This document shows positions 28,418-38,970 of a stretch of 64,000 bases of DNA, in pieces (the first letter of the stretch is position 1; each line of letters opens with the position of its first letter). The DNA lies in the NCBI GenBank assembly GCA_014084085.1, contig NPFB01000092.1:100610-164609 (forward strand). The letters run 5' to 3'. A model generated the notes under the pieces. It saw only the letters and a program-made list of their open reading frames with translations. It ran no database searches and was not told where the DNA came from. The position numbers and the translations under genes were made by a program. Source of the DNA: Hondaea fermentalgiana (Eukaryota; Sar; Bigyra; Thraustochytrida; Thraustochytriidae).

Positions 28418-31400
28418 ATGCCGCGCGCACGAGTCATCGGCGCACTCGCGGTCCTGGCGGCTGCCGCCGCGGTCGGTCCCCAACCCGCGCTGGCCTCGGA
28501 CCTCAAGGCGTGCAGGGGCGACAACAATGACCTGAATGATGTGCTGGGCATCCCCCGCGTCAACATGGCCATGCAAAGTGTCTCGAGAGACCTGGGGCAG
28601 TACGCCAGCCCGCTCACCGTCTGCGAGACCGCCGGCGTCATGGATATCTGCTCGGCAGACTGGCTCGAGGATCTCCAGAGCGAAGGCGCCGAAATCGTCG
28701 TCGACGGAGACTATGCCTCGGCAAATGAGGAGAGCTGGGTTAACTACATCCAGAGTCTGATCATCTACGTGGGCATCGGTTTCTTCTTCGCTCTCGTGAC
28801 CGTCATTGCAGGTCTCGTGACCCTCTGTGGTAACTGCTGCGGGTGCTGCAAGTGCTGCTACCGCCAGCCAGAGTTCAAGGACGGCGAGGTCGTCTACCCG
28901 CGCTGGCAAATCGTCACCATGTACTTTTGCCTCTTCTTCTTCTTTCTGCTTGTCTTTACATTCATGATGCTCATCCTCGTGCGCGGCAACATGGGCCTCA
29001 TGAAGGCGCAGTACGCACTGGTCGACGCACCTGATGAGCTCGCCACCCTCACTGCCAGCGTCTCATCGCCCGTGATCAGTCTCGCGACCTCGCTCATCGG
29101 GACGACCGCCGTCAACCTGATCACCCGTGTCAACGAGACCCTCTTTGATGTCGGCGAGCTCGGGCAGGTCCACGAGTCCATCAGCTGTGCGCGCGAGGTC
29201 TTCGAGGACATCACCGATCCGACACTTTTGTCCAACGTAACTGGTGTCCTCGACGAAATCAGCGCTGTTATTGACAGTCTTCCCACCCAAACAGACGTCG
29301 ACAACGTGATCGACGGCGTCTTGGCTGATCTCACCACACTCACAGACGCTGTGTCTTCCACAAGCACTGAAGTCACGGAATTCCAAAACGGCGTCAATAC
29401 GATTCTCGGTTACGGAATTGACGATCAGGTCTCCAGCATTCAGACGGACTTGACCACAATTGATACGCAACTCTCGTCCGTTGGCTCAGGCCTTGATTCG
29501 CTGATCGGACTTCGGGACTCTGCAACCGCTTTACAAGCGACAATCACTCCTCTGATTGACAGCGGCAACACCGCGTATACCGCCGCACAAGTCGAGGCCT
29601 TTGAAACTGCCTACGAGACCTTCAAAACCGACTTGAATGGTCTTGATCCTGATGAGGCGGATCTCAAGGCATCGATTAATGCGTTGGACGTGTCGCTCAA
29701 CTCTATGGAGGCCAGTCTTGACCAACTTGATACCGATCTTACCAACGTGCAAAATACCGTGACAAACGACATGTCACTAACCAATCTCACAAACGGTCTC
29801 GACGCAATCATCAACGCGACCGATAATTTTGACTTCTCTGACCTCCAGAGCGAGTTGAACTCGACCCTTGCTCTCTTCGACTCACTTCCCGATGTGCAGC
29901 CCATCGTTGACACTATTAACCACGTCATCGCGCTGCAATCTCAGATCCCATGCATATTTGAAATCGCCGATGTGCCGCAAACGATCAACGACCGTCTCGT
30001 CGAACTTCCTGCCAGTCTTTTGAATGCTACGAGCGAGCTCCAGACGCTGAACCAGACCTTTTACGATGCAACCTCCGAGCTCCCCACACTCCTCGATGAT
30101 ATTGACACCTTTTCTGCGAGCTTCAACGGCACCGGCCAGGCAATCAACGACGAGTTCGACGCCCAGCTCGCCGTCGTTCTCGATAAACTCAACGCGACCC
30201 GCGCTGCCATCGTCACTTTGCGGGACGAGGTGACTGCTATGGATGATCCCATCATCGACGTTAGTGGTGCCCTGACGACGGTTAATACGCTCAGAAACAG
30301 CATCACCAATGGCAATCTCCGTCCGAGTGCAACTACTGACAGCTCGCTCGACGATGCCGCGAATGCGCGAAGCACGCTTATCACCAGCATTGACACTCTT
30401 GATGCGACTAGTTTTCCGGATGACGTTGAGGCCGTTGGGGACACAGTTGGGTCGTGGACTTGCAAGGATTCGTCAATCACCTGCTACAACTATGGGAGCA
30501 GCGGGTACGCTGCGTGTACCTCGGGAGCTTTCTGCGACTATCCTTACGAATACTGGTCTTCGCTGAGTGACTCTCTCGATGAATTTGTCACTGGATTCAA
30601 CGCTATTAACCCGGGCCTGGACGATATGAAAGCACAAGTTGAAAATGCGCAGGAAAGTGTTTCGGACATCGATCTCAGCTGTTGCACTGACTTTTCAGAG
30701 ATTGAAACAGCCGCAACCGAGCTGAGCGACTCTTCCGCTGCGCTCTCTGATGCGACGAGCAGCACGGATGATCTCGAAGCCGAAATCGAGGGTCTCCGCG
30801 ATGAATTTTCCGAGCTTTTGTCGAGCAAGACCAACTTTGAGAGCATCATTAGTGACGTTGAGACCACGATCGATGACATCAACAACACCATCACAAGTTT
30901 TAGCGATACCGGCATCGAGGAAATCTTCGATATGGAGCTGAATGTGTATGAACTTCTTACCGTCAATCTCGGTGGTATCTTGCAAGAAATCAGCACGGCG
31001 CGGCTCGACGCGATCGCAGCCGGCCCAACCGGAGTGGAAGATCTCGTCATGCACGTTGCAGAGCAGCTCGACCTCGCCATCGCGGCAGTTGAGCCTTCGC
31101 AAGCTGTTCTGGCAAGCGAAGCGGCTTCCATTATGAACTATGTTCGGGCGCTTGATACGTCGCGAGATGTGGACGGTGCGCTACGCGAGGTTGGCTCCAT
31201 TTACTACCTCGCGCAAACTGCTATTGCCGCTCAGGACGACTCATCCATTGCAGTGGAGTCTGCCGCCTTTTTCGAGTCTTATGATACGCCCTCCGTCTAT
31301 GGACCAATCACTGGCAGTGGAATCGGGACGTACCCTGGCGACGTCATGTGCGTCACTGACGAGTGCATCCGGAACACGATCGATTATTACAACAACAACA

Positions 31401-32626
31401 AACTCAGTGACGTTGTTCCTTCGGAGTTTTCCGAGGCGGTGCCCATCCCTCTCGGCGTCTCTCGACACACCATTACCGCAGTCCCGGCGATCGTGCCTGC
31501 GATCTTGCTCGTCATGACCATCTGTATCTGCTTCTGGCCATCTTGTGGTAACTGGCTTGGGTGCTGTTCGGTCTGCGTTGCGCCCTGGCTCTTTGCCATC
31601 TTTGGCGCGATCATTTTCCCCAACCTTATCGTTGTTGCGGACGTATGTGCCAGCGCTGAGTCCGTCGGCAAAACAGTCATGACTGAGCTCCAGCCCTACC
31701 TTTGCGAGCAAATCAATGGCACCATCACAGCGGGCGGCTTCTGCGAAGTCTACATGGACGTGCCCCCAGTTGCCAAGACCGTGGAGCTCGACCTCCCACA
31801 GCTCGTCCTTTCGCTCCTCGACGATTGCTCGGGATCTTCTCTCGCCAACGTTGAGGGTGCCGAGGCCGCCGAGCCTGTCGCTGCGCTTTACGCTAGCTTC
31901 GGTCTCGAGGCTGGCATCATCGTCCAGAATCAGCTTGCCAACCTTCTCGATGAGATTCTGCCTGGTATGGGCGTTGTTCTTCGTGCCGATCTCCGTGATG
32001 ACGTCGAGGCGAGCGGCGCGGATCTTCAGAACGATGTGACGAACTTTGCAGATAACCTCGAGGGAGTTCTCGGCTGCGATGACTTCAGCGCCGCATACTT
32101 GGGCTTCAAGGAAACCTTTTGCTGCGACTTTGGCCAAGCGTTCTATTGGTCCTTTGCGGGCTGGTACTTGTTGGCCTTTTGCATGCTTCTTTTGGGCTTT
32201 CCGGTGGGCTGCTGTGCGGCAAGGCGCTTGCACAATCTCAAACACAGCCGCGACGAGCTTCGCGGATTTTACCGGGATGGTTCTCAGGCGCTCGCGGACT
32301 CCCGTGTTGGTACTGCTGTGGCGAACTCGAGGGTCGGTTCCGCGGTTGCAAACACGCGCCTCGGCCGCGCCGTCTTTATAGCGAGCCCTCAAAATGAGTC
32401 CGAGGCGGGGGCATCCGTCGCTCCCTACGCAACGGTGTACGAGGAGGGCGACCCCGAGGCCCGCCCGGGCGAGAGCAATCCGAAAAGCTCTCGCTGGGAC
32501 AAGGCCAAGAACATGATGAACCGCGCCAAGACCGCAGTGCGGCGCCCAGGTCGTTCCGGCGAATCGGACCAGGGCATCGCTCCCTCCGAGTCTGTGACCG
32601 GAATGGCAAGCAAGGACGACGAGTAA
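28418..32626 (+). CDS. Prominin-like five-TM protein with very large first ectodomain
   Basis: A single 1402-codon frame. Signal peptide (1-27), short first ectodomain, TM1 (about 112-136) followed by a cysteine cluster CGNCCGCCKCC (137-147), TM2 (about 166-188). The first loop is huge (about 190-1015; helical, many N-glycosylation sites, rare Cys). Then TM3 (about 1020-1042), TM4 (about 1050-1075), a second loop (about 1075-1240) and TM5 (about 1243-1268) followed by CCAARR. This is the prominin (CD133) topology, including the Cys-rich turn after TM1, but prominins are about 860 residues. The cytosolic tail repeats (S/T)R(V/L)G.AVAN three times and is otherwise charged. Prominins mark curved membrane protrusions, cilia included. 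Assignment is by topology rather than strong identity. Confidence 0.7.
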   Translation: MPRARVIGALAVLAAAAAVGPQPALASDLKACRGDNNDLNDVLGIPRVNMAMQSVSRDLGQYASPLTVCETAGVMDICSADWLEDLQSEGAEIVVDGDYASANEESWVNYIQSLIIYVGIGFFFALVTVIAGLVTLCGNCCGCCKCCYRQPEFKDGEVVYPRWQIVTMYFCLFFFFLLVFTFMMLILVRGNMGLMKAQYALVDAPDELATLTASVSSPVISLATSLIGTTAVNLITRVNETLFDVGELGQVHESISCAREVFEDITDPTLLSNVTGVLDEISAVIDSLPTQTDVDNVIDGVLADLTTLTDAVSSTSTEVTEFQNGVNTILGYGIDDQVSSIQTDLTTIDTQLSSVGSGLDSLIGLRDSATALQATITPLIDSGNTAYTAAQVEAFETAYETFKTDLNGLDPDEADLKASINALDVSLNSMEASLDQLDTDLTNVQNTVTNDMSLTNLTNGLDAIINATDNFDFSDLQSELNSTLALFDSLPDVQPIVDTINHVIALQSQIPCIFEIADVPQTINDRLVELPASLLNATSELQTLNQTFYDATSELPTLLDDIDTFSASFNGTGQAINDEFDAQLAVVLDKLNATRAAIVTLRDEVTAMDDPIIDVSGALTTVNTLRNSITNGNLRPSATTDSSLDDAANARSTLITSIDTLDATSFPDDVEAVGDTVGSWTCKDSSITCYNYGSSGYAACTSGAFCDYPYEYWSSLSDSLDEFVTGFNAINPGLDDMKAQVENAQESVSDIDLSCCTDFSEIETAATELSDSSAALSDATSSTDDLEAEIEGLRDEFSELLSSKTNFESIISDVETTIDDINNTITSFSDTGIEEIFDMELNVYELLTVNLGGILQEISTARLDAIAAGPTGVEDLVMHVAEQLDLAIAAVEPSQAVLASEAASIMNYVRALDTSRDVDGALREVGSIYYLAQTAIAAQDDSSIAVESAAFFESYDTPSVYGPITGSGIGTYPGDVMCVTDECIRNTIDYYNNNKLSDVVPSEFSEAVPIPLGVSRHTITAVPAIVPAILLVMTICICFWPSCGNWLGCCSVCVAPWLFAIFGAIIFPNLIVVADVCASAESVGKTVMTELQPYLCEQINGTITAGGFCEVYMDVPPVAKTVELDLPQLVLSLLDDCSGSSLANVEGAEAAEPVAALYASFGLEAGIIVQNQLANLLDEILPGMGVVLRADLRDDVEASGADLQNDVTNFADNLEGVLGCDDFSAAYLGFKETFCCDFGQAFYWSFAGWYLLAFCMLLLGFPVGCCAARRLHNLKHSRDELRGFYRDGSQALADSRVGTAVANSRVGSAVANTRLGRAVFIASPQNESEAGASVAPYATVYEEGDPEARPGESNPKSSRWDKAKNMMNRAKTAVRRPGRSGESDQGIAPSESVTGMASKDDE

Positions 32627-32945
32627 GCCAGAAACAATATGCACCTCTTTTGAGGCCAGTTTCTCGTTCGTTCTTTCGTTCGCTCGCTCGCTCGCTCGCT
32701 CGCTCTCTCGCTTGGTTGCATGTAAGAGCAAGAACACGAACAGGAACAAGCTAGCTGTCTGTCTAGTAGCTACCTGGCTGGATGAATGTATGGCTGGCTG
32801 GCCGTCGCACTACAGCGAGATCGCGAGTCGTTCGATGTTGCATAGGCGTGTGATTGTGTGACAAGAGCATAGCGTGCGATGGATTCTAGGTTTTAGGTTT
32901 GCAGTGAGTCGTCTAAAATTTGTTCCTCTTTTCTTGTTTTACTGA
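32627..32945. other. convergent intergenic region with CTCG repeat
   Basis: Holds a (GCTC)n run at 32679-32712 bounded by TTCG and CTTG variants, then CTGGCTGG units. Sits between the 3' ends of the prominin-like and LRR genes. Confidence 0.65.
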
Positions 32946-35900
32946 TTATTTTTGCGTTTGTGTCCCTACAAAGAGGGCGTCTTGTCTCGCCTTGAGGTCC
33001 TGGATGCGCTGCATGATCGCGTAAAGCTCCGTGGCGGTTGATTCCCCCTTTCCTTCTTGTGTTACCTCGATTGAGTCCTCTGTCCTGGTGTTGACGTTTT
33101 CAAGGCGCACAGTGTCTCTGACAAAGGCCTCCAGCAGACTCTCGGTCTGTACGTCGCCCTTGCTGCTACGTGGCTTTGCTCCAGATCCCTTCGAACGTTC
33201 GTAGGGAAGATGTGCGAGATTCGGCCCAGATAAGATCCGTGCCGTCTGGCGTGCTTTTTCCCGTGCGAGCCGTGGCAACTTCTTGAGCGAGCCGCGGCCG
33301 AGATGAGGGCTCGACGTCGCACCAGATCGATTCAAAGCAAGCTTCTCGTACACAGCACCGAGCTGCAGTGGACTGGCACCAGTGTCTTCGAGACGCAGGC
33401 AGCTCAACGCCCCATTGTAGCGAAGGGCCCGAGTCAGTGTAGTGAGTCCTTCTTGTGTGAGGACAATGCTCGAGAGGTCCAACTGCTGAAGTGTGGTGTT
33501 CCAAATAAGCGATTCTGCCAAAGCAAGTACTCCAGTTATGTCGTGCCCGTCCTCCGTGATGGCATTTCCGGCAAGATCAAGATCCGTCAGATGCCCAGGA
33601 CACCTCAGCGCGTCAGCGAGACGCTTGAAACCGCGAACACCAAGTCCGCATCCAGCCATTTGAAGTTTTCGAATATTACACTCAGGCTTGGCGAGCCAGC
33701 TGGCCACCGTCGTAGCGCCATCGTCTCCGATACTTGGATTATGAGAAAGCTCAATTTCTTCAAAACCGCGGGTCCCCACAACAGACTCGAGACAAACAAG
33801 GTCTGCACCGCAAATACCACCTCTGGAGAGGTCTAGTGTGCGAAGGTATTTCTTCTCCTTTGTATGTGCTGCCAGTATCCCTAAGAGAGCTTGCACGGTC
33901 TCAAGAGAAGAGTCGGAATGCAGTACGCTCACCGCAAGTGGAAGAAGCGCCTTGGCTGCAGCTGCATAGAATGGTGATTCAAGACCGCACTCTTCGTCTC
34001 CAATGGCTTGCTCGAGCGCTGCCACAAGAATCGCAATGTGTGAGCGTACAAACTCGCGGTTCACCCTCTGTGCTGCGGTGAAAGCTACAACAAGATTAAG
34101 TCCCAGTCCAGGGACGCGGTCGATTTGCGGAGAAAGCGCTGAAAGCAAGTTTGCTCTAGTCTCTGTTCCGAACGTGGGAGACCAAGCCAGGAGCGCAAGC
34201 TCCGCTGCTTTTGCATTTGCATCCTGAGCAAGTAAACCTGCACATTTTGCACTTCCTGTGCTTGCGATTGCCGCTAAAATGCTCGCGCTGTTCTTGTCCA
34301 TGTGTTGCACGAGGCTCTCCATTCCCACATCATGCAATACCGCGGCTTCAAGGGCTCTTGTGCGTGGCCAAGCTGGGACCCGATACATCGAATCAAGAAA
34401 TCGGCCCCAGCATACGCTCTGTGAAACAGCCGTCGCTTGAGCTGGTGATTGTACTGTGTTCCACAAGAGTGCGCTGCACGTGCCGTAGAACCACAGGTTA
34501 GATGGCATCTGACTCATACTGCACATTGCAAGGTGCTGCTCATCACCAAGAATGCGCTCGTTCTTGCGCCGGCAACGTGCGATACGCTCGAGAAGCGAAA
34601 CCGATGCCAGGACGATTGATGAGCGTTCTTCCTCGTCCTGACCACTTTGGGCCAGACGAACAAGAGCGTCAGTGAGTCCCACGTCCAAAGATGAATACAG
34701 GGGTGCGTTTACTGACGTGACGAGGCCGTGCATGATTACGAGCGCGCCGAGGCGAATGCCTGGGGCTGTAGACTGACCAGCCACCAATCCTTGGAGTGCT
34801 GCCAAGTGCGCCTGGGCCTCGCGTTCTTTCTTTTCGCGGCGTAGCTGGGCGTGGTCCGAGACAAATCTTGCAAGCCACCCGAGCTGGGCTTCTCTGGAAG
34901 TTGGCAACTCACAGAATGGAAGCGAAGTGCTCTCGCATCCGTTGCTGACCCCGAGCTTCAATAGAGAGGCGCTTTCAGTGTTGCCTGTGAGAGCTGAGAG
35001 CTCTCGGTGCGACACGCGCTTGACAAAAGCACGAAGTGCCGCGCCTGTCGAGGTCTCTGCCTCAATCTCGTATGGCTGATGGTGCGCGAGTCTTGTCCTG
35101 TGGCCAAGGTCCCAATCCCATGAAACCTCGGGAGGCGTCCATTCTGTCTTGAAAAAGTGCTTCAGAACAGCACATTGGCTCTCTCCGTAGCCCGCGCTCC
35201 AACTATCCATTGCCAAAATGTACACCATGTGGTGGAGACGTTTCGAAGGCAGTTCATAAATTTGATCTCCTGCCTTTTCGAGGAGCGCGAGGGTGCGGGC
35301 TTTGCTCGCCTCGCAATTTCCGACGGAGCGAGCAACAAGTTCCCACATGAGATCCCCCATGTGAAACTCTGCAAAATTTTCAAGTTCGACTTGCTCGGCT
35401 TTTTCACGTAGGCACTCCTCGGAAGGCCCCACGAGTACCATGCCAGGACGACTTCCCGTGATGGTCCATTCCAACTTTGAGGGAGGAATATCGGCCACGT
35501 GCACAGGTTTGCCCAAATACCGCTGGAAAGACACGGCGCGTAGTGTTTTGGGCTCGCTACGCTGTCGAAAGCGAACCACCGTTTCTTGTTCGCCGGACGT
35601 TTCAGACACCATCTCAGACTCGTTATCTGACGCTTCTTCGTCGCTCGAAAGGTCCGCGAACTGATCGGCGAAAGACGTGGAGCTCGCGCTGGGCCTTGCA
35701 TCCGACACGCTCTCCGTGACGTTGTGCTCGCGCACGAGTTCTAGCATTCGGTCAAATCGATCGAGCAAGTCCTCACGCGTCCGACTCAAGCTCGAAGATT
35801 GAGCTCCCACTTGGCTGCGAGCCTGAGGGTTGAGGGCTGCCAGCTCAAGGCTTGGAACTGCAACCGCAAAGGATGACGTAGGGTCCGGAGATCGCAGAGC

Positions 35901-37340
35901 AGGAAGATCCTCGGCTTCTTCATCATCCTCGAGGCTACTGGGCTCGCCTTCATCGCTTTGGTCGTCACTTGCCACAATGCAAACACTCGGGCAAGGCTGT
36001 TTACGCGCCGGAGCAAAATCAAGCTGCAAGAGGGTGTTTTGGACGAGCTTTAGAAAGCCTCCGGCGGAAAGAGACTTGCAAAACTGCTCGAGGGCCTCTG
36101 CGGATGCCCGCTCTCGGAAAGTTACCACGGCGAGACTCAAAGCTGCGGCGCGCCCTGCATCAGAAGCGTCTGGACTGATTGCGCGTGAGAGCCACTTCTG
36201 CATCCACTGACTTGCGGTAGGGATGGCCAGAAACGCTTTCATCGAGAGTGTACAACGATGGAAAAGCAAGCTCGAGCACGCAAATCCGCTTCCGTTGGAT
36301 TGCGCGGAAAGAAGCCACTCAATGACGACCGGGATACCCCGGTCCACAGAGAGAGCTATCAGCCATTCTGGCACGCAGTCAAGCCAAGTCAACGCACGAG
36401 ACAAGTTCGCGTCACTTCCTTCAACTGCGAGGCCTCGCACAATATTTTCCGCAAAGTGCTCAAAACCGGATTCCCCTCTGCCGATTCCACTTTCAAGAAG
36501 CGCCGAGCAGAGCGCGGCTGTCGAAACTTTTGAATCGGAGCCCGCTACGCGCTGTAAGAGCTGCAGACTGACCTTTGAGAGCAATCTCCGTTTCGTAAGA
36601 GAACTAGGGTCTTTTGATTCGCGCACGGCGCTCGTAATCTCGCTGAGGAGACGCGCAGAAGGTCTCGTGACACCAGCAAGCCTAACGATAAATTCCGTAT
36701 TCGCGTCCAACATATCGTGCAGTTCTACATGATCGAAATTGACGTACGGCGAGGCGATCAGACGCGCAACAACACAAAGAGCTTCGTCGCTGATGGAAGA
36801 AGGCGATTCACCAGATACATTTCGAAGGATCCATTCAAGAAGCAAGGCTGTTGCTTTGACGCAAAACTTTGCCCTGAATGGCAAGATGTCGCGCAGTTTC
36901 ACCTCGGGAGCTACACCCGTAAAGTGCGGCCAAAACTTCTCCAGCGCGGCCATCCCGGTCTGCTCGAAGGGCGTGGAGAGAGTCAATGTGCGTAGTTCTG
37001 CGAGGATTGAGTCCATGGCCCCTGTCGAATCACCGAGCTCGCGCAAATTGGAGAGCGTTTGGTCAGAAACGCTCGTCTCTTCTTCTTTGCTTGCTCTCTG
37101 ATTGCTAGATGAGGGCGTACGGCTTTCTCGCAAGTCATCATCCTGAACGAGTTGCTCCATGCTTTCTTGCTGACAATAACTCTGAGCTCTTCGATGCCCG
37201 CGCACGGATGAAACTAGATGCAAACAATGCGACTCTGTTCGCGACTTAGCAACACACTCGCCATTTGGGCAAATGCGTGTGTCTGCTTCTTGATTGATAG
37301 GCCCAACAACAAGAGCAACCAGCTGCGCGAGGCCTGTCAT
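32946..37340 (-). CDS. Large helical protein with C-terminal leucine-rich repeats
   Basis: 1464 residues if the ATG at 37340 is used; the ATG at 37160 (MEQLVQDDDL) is a good alternative giving 1404. The first two thirds are mostly helical with HEAT/armadillo-like spacing (not a recognised family) and an acidic stretch around SDEEASDNESE. Residues about 1165-1345 carry five or so leucine-rich repeats of the RNI type: LRTLDLSRGGI, FEEIELSHNPSIGDDGA, IRKLQMAGCGLG, LTDLDLAGNAITEDG, LQQLDLSSIVLTQEG. RNI repeats form a curved protein-binding surface. A basic tail follows. Single exon. Could be a large adaptor; nothing ties it to a pathway. It faces the prominin-like gene tail to tail, and its start is 216 bp from the acyltransferase start. 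Confidence 0.78.
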   Translation of the reverse strand: MTGLAQLVALVVGPINQEADTRICPNGECVAKSRTESHCLHLVSSVRGHRRAQSYCQQESMEQLVQDDDLRESRTPSSSNQRASKEEETSVSDQTLSNLRELGDSTGAMDSILAELRTLTLSTPFEQTGMAALEKFWPHFTGVAPEVKLRDILPFRAKFCVKATALLLEWILRNVSGESPSSISDEALCVVARLIASPYVNFDHVELHDMLDANTEFIVRLAGVTRPSARLLSEITSAVRESKDPSSLTKRRLLSKVSLQLLQRVAGSDSKVSTAALCSALLESGIGRGESGFEHFAENIVRGLAVEGSDANLSRALTWLDCVPEWLIALSVDRGIPVVIEWLLSAQSNGSGFACSSLLFHRCTLSMKAFLAIPTASQWMQKWLSRAISPDASDAGRAAALSLAVVTFRERASAEALEQFCKSLSAGGFLKLVQNTLLQLDFAPARKQPCPSVCIVASDDQSDEGEPSSLEDDEEAEDLPALRSPDPTSSFAVAVPSLELAALNPQARSQVGAQSSSLSRTREDLLDRFDRMLELVREHNVTESVSDARPSASSTSFADQFADLSSDEEASDNESEMVSETSGEQETVVRFRQRSEPKTLRAVSFQRYLGKPVHVADIPPSKLEWTITGSRPGMVLVGPSEECLREKAEQVELENFAEFHMGDLMWELVARSVGNCEASKARTLALLEKAGDQIYELPSKRLHHMVYILAMDSWSAGYGESQCAVLKHFFKTEWTPPEVSWDWDLGHRTRLAHHQPYEIEAETSTGAALRAFVKRVSHRELSALTGNTESASLLKLGVSNGCESTSLPFCELPTSREAQLGWLARFVSDHAQLRREKKEREAQAHLAALQGLVAGQSTAPGIRLGALVIMHGLVTSVNAPLYSSLDVGLTDALVRLAQSGQDEEERSSIVLASVSLLERIARCRRKNERILGDEQHLAMCSMSQMPSNLWFYGTCSALLWNTVQSPAQATAVSQSVCWGRFLDSMYRVPAWPRTRALEAAVLHDVGMESLVQHMDKNSASILAAIASTGSAKCAGLLAQDANAKAAELALLAWSPTFGTETRANLLSALSPQIDRVPGLGLNLVVAFTAAQRVNREFVRSHIAILVAALEQAIGDEECGLESPFYAAAAKALLPLAVSVLHSDSSLETVQALLGILAAHTKEKKYLRTLDLSRGGICGADLVCLESVVGTRGFEEIELSHNPSIGDDGATTVASWLAKPECNIRKLQMAGCGLGVRGFKRLADALRCPGHLTDLDLAGNAITEDGHDITGVLALAESLIWNTTLQQLDLSSIVLTQEGLTTLTRALRYNGALSCLRLEDTGASPLQLGAVYEKLALNRSGATSSPHLGRGSLKKLPRLAREKARQTARILSGPNLAHLPYERSKGSGAKPRSSKGDVQTESLLEAFVRDTVRLENVNTRTEDSIEVTQEGKGESTATELYAIMQRIQDLKARQDALFVGTQTQK

Positions 37341-37555
37341 ATACCCCTTCCCACTCCTTTCCCCTCTTCTTCGCTGAAGCTTGGCCCGAAAAGTATCCTT
37401 TGGAACGATACTACTACGCTGTAAATTGGCCAATCGAGCATGTTGTTGTCTCACAAACAAGCAAATAAATCAAACAACTTGATCAGATTGACAGTCCGAG
37501 TCCGAGTCGTTTCGTTTGTGTCATCAACGGCCATATTATTTTTTCGAAGGGGAAC

Positions 37556-38970
37556 ATGGGGAACGAAAGACTGAGAGGCATAGGCATACATTGGGAGAAC
37601 GACAACGTAGAGTGCGCCAAGTTTCTCTTCAAAATACAGATAAAGCCAGACAACGCGGTGGACGATGAAGTCTCGCATGTTGCGCTCCTCGATGTGGAGT
37701 GCACGATGCAGTTCATGATGGAAAAGGGCATCACGACCGCCACGTTTGTCTGTCCTGGCACGATCACGAAAAGCTTCGAGGAGCTGGAAAGCATCGTCCG
37801 CGCACGCATTCAAGCAATTTGTGGAGTAAGCCCCTGGATTACAGCGCGACTTGTGGCGAATAAAAAATCGCACAAGAATATTCTCATGAAATTCTCGACG
37901 CGTCCAACAGTTGACGATCTTGACGCTGTCTTCCAATCGGTAAGAACAGACTGCCCTCTCGCACGCCTTTCGAAACAGACGGCCTGGAGACAATTCTCAA
38001 AACCATCGCAAAGTCCTCGGCGGTGGTGGCAAGTGCGTCAAGTCTGATTGGAAAAGACGGCCGCGTCTGCAAATTCACACTTATCAAGTCATCGGAAACC
38101 GACGACGCACAGGATGGATTCCGCGCGATGCTCATTGCCTCGCTCTCACATGCAGTTGCTGATGGATAAACGTACTACCAGCTATTCTCCCAGATATCCT
38201 TGGAGCGCGAGATAGTCCCACTTAGTCCAATACGGAAAGAGATTGACGCTGCTCTTTGCCGCAATGGTGCAGGAAGCGCAGAGTATGACTGGCAGTTTAA
38301 GCCCTCGCTGCTGATTAACATTGTCAAGTCTGCGATCCGCGGCGTCAACGTGCAGCCATTTGCGCGTCTCATCGACACAGAGAAGTTGACTGCGGCCAAG
38401 TCTGCGGTGATGAGCGCAAGCATTCCGGATGGCCAACCCAGTTCTTCGGCAGCAAAGAATGTCTCTACCAACGATATACTCACGTCGGCTTTTAGAAGAG
38501 CAACGGCATCGCGCATCCTCTTGATGGCAACTAATTGGCGGGGCCGCCTCGGCTCTCTCACGCCGCAGGACGCTGGCAATTTCGAGTCGGCCGTTCTTTT
38601 TGATCCTGAAAGTTACCGCGATCCGCGTCAGATTCGGGCAGCCCTACAATGCGAGCCCGTTGTTCGAGTATCGGACAGACCTTTGCCAGGATGCTGCGAG
38701 GCTATGCGGTGCAGATTTTCCATGATCACGAGTTGGGTATTCCCGAGCTATCCCGGCGCGTTAGAATTGTCTCCCGAATCTAGTGTGCTTCTTCACCTGC
38801 CCATTAATCTTCCCAGCGAAGCTTTGTTCAACGTGGGGGTGATCTTTCGGCCTCGCAAGAATAAACTGGCGATTCTGTGCTTTGCAAGTCGCGGTTTGAC
38901 AGCCGAGTCGTTGCAAACTGCAGGTGCACCGCTTGGCGACCCTGTCATTCCCTTTAAAGCTGTGTCTTGA
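37556..38970 (+). pseudogene. CAT-fold acyltransferase-like gene, frame broken and with an in-frame stop
   Basis: Frame 1 opens at an ATG (37556), encodes about 130 plausible residues (LLDVECTMQFMME, WITARLVANKKSHKNILM) and then must switch frame. A second frame, open from 37924 to 38166, carries TPFETDG, KFTLIKS and SLSHAVADG. HAVADG is the HxxxDG catalytic motif of the chloramphenicol-acetyltransferase/BAHD/condensation superfamily. Immediately after it comes TAA (38167-38169), and the same frame continues TYYQLFSQI and onward for 260 residues to 38970. The family normally has an aromatic residue or similar after HAVADG, so the TAA is likely a nonsense change. A 50-base intron (GTAAGA at 37940 to GAG at 37989) could repair the frame switch but not the stop. 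Substrate unknown. Sequencing error remains possible. Confidence 0.72.

Noticed and set aside
31241..32749. 502-codon minus-strand frame across the prominin-like gene
   Set aside because: Antisense to conserved TM and Cys motifs; no recognisable domain of its own.
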